Positions 60,300-64,000 of a stretch of 64,000 nt of DNA are shown here, piece by piece. A program made the position numbers and the translations under genes. The stretch comes from Clostridiales bacterium (GTDB lineage Bacteria; Bacillota; Clostridia; Saccharofermentanales; Saccharofermentanaceae), in assembly GCA_017427465.1 (NCBI GenBank), contig JAFRST010000008.1, positions 23,451-87,450 of the forward strand, written 5' to 3'. Every line of letters begins with the position of its first letter. Positions within the stretch are counted from its first letter, which is position 1. The notes beneath the pieces are model-generated. The model ran no database searches. It had not been told where the DNA came from and was given only the letters and a program-made list of their open reading frames with translations.

Positions 60300-61616
60300 T
60301 TAAGCGTGCTTCTTTTTTCTGACAGCGAGAACTGCGATAACTATTGCTGCTAAAGCAATTGCATCGCCGATTCCGATTAAGAGAATCCTGTCTGCTGTCT
60401 TATACTTCGAAATGTTGATGTCGAGCGTCACGATGTTGCCTGCCAGATCCGTCTTAAAGTCGCCGTTGCACTGTTCGGAAAAGACCTTGATCTTGTAGTC
60501 TCCGGGCGCCAGACCTGCCGGAACATTGAATGAAGCTTTGCCCGAATCCATCGCATCAGAAGAGGTGTTATCGACGATATTACCGTAGTAAAGAATATTG
60601 CCTTCCTTATCTTCGATAATCGCCGAGATATATTCATTCGCGCCTGTCATAGCGCCTGAGTACTTGAGCTTTACCTCACCGTCTTTGAGGACCGTTTTTG
60701 AGCCTGAAACGGAAGCTTCGAAAACAGGTCTTGTATCGTCTTTTATAGTGAGCTTCCAATCGCTGCCGGTATAAGAACCTATTTCTTTCATAGCGTCAGC
60801 TCCGGGCTCGCCTGAAGTTTTGCCATCCTCGGCAGGTGATGTGAAAAGCACTTTTGAAGCATCGATATTCATCGCAGGACGCACTGCAAAAAGGAAATTA
60901 TTGACGGCGCCGCCTCTTACGAAAACGTTGCCGGCATTAAAAACGTTCGCCGCATTATTGGCGTCGCCGGGGGTCCTCAGCCACCACGCACCAGACATGT
61001 CAGTATTAGTCAGGGCACCCTTGCTCTTGGCGTATTCGGTGTTAAGCGTGACGCGTGTGCCGCCCTTGTCCTTCCAGTCTGTGGGAAATCCCAGTTCCGG
61101 ATCGATCACTTCATAAATGGATAAAAGATAAACCTTGTCATAGGTATCGGAGCCTGCTTCTGAGCCCTTCGCGCCGTCCTGATTTACGACCAAGGATTCA
61201 AGGACAGCGGCCTGCTCCTGCGTGGTGAAGGCATTATCAATGAATTTGCTGTTGAGCCACTGTCTCAAGGTGCATTCTTCCCAGGTGACTGTTACAGCTG
61301 ATGTATTATATTCGATGCAATCAAGGTTCTGATCTGACACGACAAAAAGGTTGCCGTCGTTTGAAAGGACCCTCCACTTGACAGGCTCCTTGTTGCTGTC
61401 TGCCGCATCTTCACTCGTGACGGACTGCCAGTAGTTTCCGAAATAAACATTGCTTTCCATCGCGCCCGAGATATGGGTCGTCCCGTACCTGATCGCTTTG
61501 CCGGAATTGTCATTTTCGCCGGATCCTGCGCAGACAGCTTTTTGAAATGCCGAAAATGACAGTAATCCTGCCATCAAAAAAACAGCCGTGCCCACAAAAG
61601 CTTTGCGCAAATTCAT
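60300..61616 (-). CDS. Surface-anchored DUF6273 protein
   Basis: This is a 438-aa protein. ATG 61616 follows GATGGGGATC. Signal peptide to ~residue 27 (FLMAGLLSFSAF, AVCA). The DUF6273 domain (~60-260) has the W-x-x-CTLRQWLNSKF motif and WWLRTPG. A beta-sandwich follows (~280-400), then a C-terminal membrane helix (~410-432) with a KKKHA tail, i.e. surface anchoring. DUF6273 also occurs twice in the protein at 33097. Function unknown. Confidence 0.75.
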   Translation of the reverse strand: MNLRKAFVGTAVFLMAGLLSFSAFQKAVCAGSGENDNSGKAIRYGTTHISGAMESNVYFGNYWQSVTSEDAADSNKEPVKWRVLSNDGNLFVVSDQNLDCIEYNTSAVTVTWEECTLRQWLNSKFIDNAFTTQEQAAVLESLVVNQDGAKGSEAGSDTYDKVYLLSIYEVIDPELGFPTDWKDKGGTRVTLNTEYAKSKGALTNTDMSGAWWLRTPGDANNAANVFNAGNVFVRGGAVNNFLFAVRPAMNIDASKVLFTSPAEDGKTSGEPGADAMKEIGSYTGSDWKLTIKDDTRPVFEASVSGSKTVLKDGEVKLKYSGAMTGANEYISAIIEDKEGNILYYGNIVDNTSSDAMDSGKASFNVPAGLAPGDYKIKVFSEQCNGDFKTDLAGNIVTLDINISKYKTADRILLIGIGDAIALAAIVIAVLAVRKKKHA

Positions 61617-61752
61617 ATCAGATCCCCATCTTATCAATGTGCAAAGTAAGATGTCGAATGTCCATCAAAATCAGCTTCTTTGCGATAACAATTTTATCAT
61701 ATCCTCAATATTTAATCGCTAATGATGATCCCGGTAACGCAAATCAAAAAAC

Positions 61753-62928
61753 TCACTCAAAATACGAACGTGCGAGCTCGACCATTCCCCATAGTTCTTC
61801 GTTGTCGTAGCAGTATCCTCCATAAAGAAGCACCTCCTCGGCACTTTCCGCCGGATAGTATCTGAATCCGTATGTGGAACCGTCGACAACATTTTCCGAA
61901 TAATCTTTATAAGGATCTTTTTTGTAAGCGTTCTCGGCAAAAGCATAAAACTTATGAAAATCTGCGGGACTTAACGATACACTGCCTTCCACAACATCGC
62001 CTGCTGTCATGTATTGCGTTCTCTTCGTGATCGTGCCGTTCCAGTCTATTGTATAAGTCACGCCAAGCATTCTGTCTTCGTCATAGTAGTCTATAGGGCC
62101 TTCTATTGTCGATGATATAACGAGCATCGGACCTTCACCCCTATCGATGTCATTATTCCCGGACACGGTTTTACGATTCCACATGCAATAATCATATACC
62201 AATCCATACTGGTTATATATAAGATCCTCCAATTCGGCAGCGGTCTCTTTGTCCAGATGATCATCAAGCTCATCAAAAGATTCTCCCTTGAAATAAGCAT
62301 ATATTTCCTTCTCTTTATGGAGTTCGAATAACTCATCCGGAACAGCATAAAAGAAAACATCGAAATACTCTTTGCTATCCAGCAATTTGGCCATTGCATC
62401 GTAAACATTTCCGGTGTATTCAGACTCCCTGACATAGACCCTGATGCTGATCTTATAGTAGTATTTGTGCTCATCTGCGTTTTCCCAGGCGTTTTTTGTA
62501 GCTGTAACGTATTCATCGTAAGAAGTGATCGATTTTGTCTCCATGGGAAAAGACGCCAGCTCAGATAATTTTATTCCGTCGTAAATGATCACACTGTCAG
62601 AGAAGTAATTACCGATCTTGCCCCGGATATGGTCAACGCATTCATCAGCATAGTAGTAATTAATATAAGAGTCTGTCTTTACTTGTCCGAAGTAATCACA
62701 AGTTCCACACACGAAGATATTATCTTCAGTCATGAGTGTGAATTCATTCCCGGAAAACTTCACGCCCTTGCTGTCATCCACCTTCGCATCGTATTTATAA
62801 TTCAGAAACGACTCAATTGCCTGTGACCGTTGTAAATCAGAATGCAGATAAAATATCAGAAATATTGCAAGTGCTCCTAAACCCAGAAATACCGCCAGAA
62901 TAATCTTGATAAGTCTTTTACCGCTCAT
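61753..62928 (-). CDS. Single-pass membrane protein with large extracytoplasmic domain
   Basis: This is a 391-aa protein. ATG 62928 follows GAGGGGGAAATT. N-terminal helix (IILAVFLGLGALAIFLIFYL, 8-27), then ~360 residues of acidic, Tyr-rich alpha/beta sequence (YNQYGLVYDYCMWNRKT). No catalytic or binding motif is recognised. It is separated from the DUF6273 gene by 136 bases and could be transcribed with it. Confidence 0.7.
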   Translation of the reverse strand: MSGKRLIKIILAVFLGLGALAIFLIFYLHSDLQRSQAIESFLNYKYDAKVDDSKGVKFSGNEFTLMTEDNIFVCGTCDYFGQVKTDSYINYYYADECVDHIRGKIGNYFSDSVIIYDGIKLSELASFPMETKSITSYDEYVTATKNAWENADEHKYYYKISIRVYVRESEYTGNVYDAMAKLLDSKEYFDVFFYAVPDELFELHKEKEIYAYFKGESFDELDDHLDKETAAELEDLIYNQYGLVYDYCMWNRKTVSGNNDIDRGEGPMLVISSTIEGPIDYYDEDRMLGVTYTIDWNGTITKRTQYMTAGDVVEGSVSLSPADFHKFYAFAENAYKKDPYKDYSENVVDGSTYGFRYYPAESAEEVLLYGGYCYDNEELWGMVELARSYFE

Positions 62929-63100
62929 ATAATTTCCCCCTCTAAACAGACAGAATACACCACTATACGCATTTGCCATATATACAGCCGGTAAAGGAGA
63001 ATTGTTGCAATCTCGCAGGCCTTCTTTCGTCTATGTCCGGAAACGATTTCGTATCGTCCGTCCTCCTTCACCTTACTCGGATGATATAATGATTTACGAA

Positions 63101-63133
63101 GGGGTAACCCTTAGATAGGATAGTTAACAGTAT
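63101..63133 (+). promoter_or_regulatory. Duplicated cis-element, copy 1 (upstream of the acetyltransferase)
   Basis: GGGGTAACCCTTAGATAGGA followed by TAGTTAACAGT lies upstream of the acetyltransferase; a diverged copy lies at 63779. GGGTAACCC is itself a palindrome. TATAAT at 63085-63090 is 11 bases before it, so a bound protein would sit at the transcription start. Confidence 0.5.
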
Positions 63134-63169
63134 ATCTTACAGAGAATGATGAAAAGGCAGGAGTGCCCA

Positions 63170-63760
63170 ATGACGGAAAAAGAAAAGGCTCAGGCAGGAT
63201 ATTTATATAATGCCAATTACGATGAAGAAATCTTGAAAGATATATATAAATGCAATGATCTGTGTTATGAGTTTAATCAGATCAGGCCGTCCGACCGCGA
63301 AGCTCAGTCGAAATTATTATCACAGATATTCGGCAAAGCCGGAAAGCATGTATATATAAATGCACCGTTTTGGTGCGATTACGGATACAATACTTCTGTC
63401 GGCGATTATTTTTTTGCAAACCGCAATTGTCAGATATTGGATGGCGGCAAAGTGACTTTTGGAGACCATGTCTTTATTGCCCCAAATTGTTTGTTCACTA
63501 CGGCTGAGCATGCATTGGATGCTCAGCAGCGCAATGAGGGCCTTGAGGTGGCATTGCCGATTACTATAGGAAACAATGTCTGGATCGGAGCGGGTGTTAC
63601 AGTTCTCGGCGGGGTTACCATCGGAGATAATACAGTTATAGGAGCAGGAAGCGTTGTAACAAAAAGCATACCTTCAAATGTCATAGCAGTTGGTGTTCCT
63701 TGTCGTGTCCAAAGAGAGATCACGGACGAAGATAAGAAACGTTATCCCGCGTATAAATAA
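63170..63760 (+). CDS. Sugar O-acetyltransferase (LacA/Maa type, LbH)
   Basis: This is a 196-aa protein. ATG 63170 follows AGGAG with seven bases. The N-terminal maltose acetyltransferase region (KEKAQAGYLYNANYDEEIL) is followed by a left-handed beta-helix made of hexapeptide repeats (ITIGNNVWIGAGVTVLGGVT) with the catalytic His in TTAEHALDA near 117. Length and motif order are those of maltose/galactoside acetyltransferases. It shares a cis-element with the flavodoxin-like gene behind it. Confidence 0.92.
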   Translation: MTEKEKAQAGYLYNANYDEEILKDIYKCNDLCYEFNQIRPSDREAQSKLLSQIFGKAGKHVYINAPFWCDYGYNTSVGDYFFANRNCQILDGGKVTFGDHVFIAPNCLFTTAEHALDAQQRNEGLEVALPITIGNNVWIGAGVTVLGGVTIGDNTVIGAGSVVTKSIPSNVIAVGVPCRVQREITDEDKKRYPAYK

Positions 63761-63778
63761 GGAAACTATTCCGTTTGA

Positions 63779-63810
63779 GGGGTAACTCTTGGTTAGGCGA
63801 TAAACAGTAA
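63779..63810 (+). promoter_or_regulatory. Duplicated cis-element, copy 2 (upstream of the flavodoxin-fold gene)
   Basis: GGGGTAACTCTTGGTTAGGC followed by GATAAACAGTAA is a diverged copy of 63101-63133. The palindromic GGGTAACCC has changed to GGGTAACTC. Confidence 0.45.
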
Positions 63811-63835
63811 AACTAATTGAGAAGCAGGTGTGGAA

Positions 63836-64000
63836 ATGAATGCATTGATAATTAATTGTAGTCCTGTCAGGACAGGAGCAACAGCTGAGATAGTAAAGAT
63901 AGTGGAAGGTGAGCTTAAGTCCCGCTATGATACCAGGTGCATTTGTATAGATGATTATAAATTTGCGTTTTGCAGAGGCTGCAGAGCGTGTCATAAGACG
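63836..64000 (+). CDS. Flavodoxin-fold NAD(P)H-dependent oxidoreductase (3' partial)
   Basis: The reading frame begins at ATG 63836 and runs off the window after 55 residues. MNALIINCSPVRTGATAEIV has the FMN-binding loop of the flavodoxin-like NAD(P)H reductases (CSPxxxGxTxxI), and FCRGCRACHKT has the CxxCxxC-type cluster seen in that group. AGGTGTGG upstream. The C-terminus is missing from this window. Confidence 0.75.
   Translation, partial: MNALIINCSPVRTGATAEIVKIVEGELKSRYDTRCICIDDYKFAFCRGCRACHKT

Noticed and set aside
60229..60303. A 24-codon frame with AGAGGT upstream
   Set aside because: It is too short, overlaps the end of the opposite-strand DUF6273 gene and shows no coding signature; possible but unsupported.

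Overview
The window looks like chromosomal DNA of a Gram-positive, low-to-moderate GC Clostridia-type bacterium (Bacillota), probably an uncultured gut or rumen lineage. The clues are strong GGAGG-type ribosome binding sites, many lipoproteins with Glu/Thr-rich linkers after the lipobox, DUF6273 and zinc-ribbon proteins, OmpR/HK pairs, MacB-like and exporter-type ABC transporters, and a leader resembling the yybP-ykoY riboswitch. The species cannot be fixed from sequence alone. I saw no tRNA, rRNA, CRISPR array or insertion sequence.

Layout. 1-6.9 kb: the tail of a membrane protein, a lipoprotein, an Ntn-type amidase-like membrane protein, a HAD phosphatase and small zinc-ribbon or membrane proteins. 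7-9.7 kb: an exo/endonuclease-phosphatase-fold gene with a ribbon-helix-helix gene behind a strongly palindromic promoter. 9.8-12.8 kb: a compact integrase unit (leader peptide, hairpin that can mask a Shine-Dalgarno site, 54-aa ORF, tyrosine recombinase) followed by two AT-rich paralogous lipoproteins. 13.4-16.5 kb: a decayed defence-like block in which fragments of a GTPase, a HerA-like ATPase and a HEPN protein are fused end to end, followed by an intact RES-domain toxin. 16.6-27.5 kb: lipoproteins, an AlkZ-related protein, a lipoprotein/response regulator/histidine kinase operon, a membrane-anchored TIR protein with a propeller-like C-terminus, and an SGNH hydrolase. 28-36.5 kb: a Fic protein, lipoproteins, a deleted ABC permease and a 1141-aa secreted SGNH/DUF6273 protein. 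36.6-40.3 kb: a riboswitch-like leader before a MacB/FtsX-type ABC transporter. 40.9-48.6 kb: a run of small accessory genes (AAA ATPase with a pyroglutamyl-peptidase-like partner, P-loop kinase-like, Rep-like, SMI1/KNR4, metallo-beta-lactamase fold, methyltransferase, GNAT). 48.6-56.9 kb: a 1548-aa NACHT-WD40 protein divergent from a ClpX-like AAA+ ATPase, a polytopic membrane protein and a zinc-ribbon coiled-coil membrane protein. 57-64 kb: an exporter ABC transporter with its XRE regulator, surface proteins, a sugar O-acetyltransferase and a truncated flavodoxin-fold gene.

Two themes stand out. First, immunity and conflict genes are dense: TIR, NACHT-WD40, RES, HEPN, HerA-like, GTPase, Fic and SMI1, with gene decay by internal deletion. 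Second, most long gene-free gaps contain their own tandem array of 48-64-bp units. Two families occur at two distant loci each, and one is built from exact 63-bp and 32-bp modules. The best candidates for an undescribed system are the NACHT-WD40/ClpX-like divergent locus and the leader-controlled integrase cassette.
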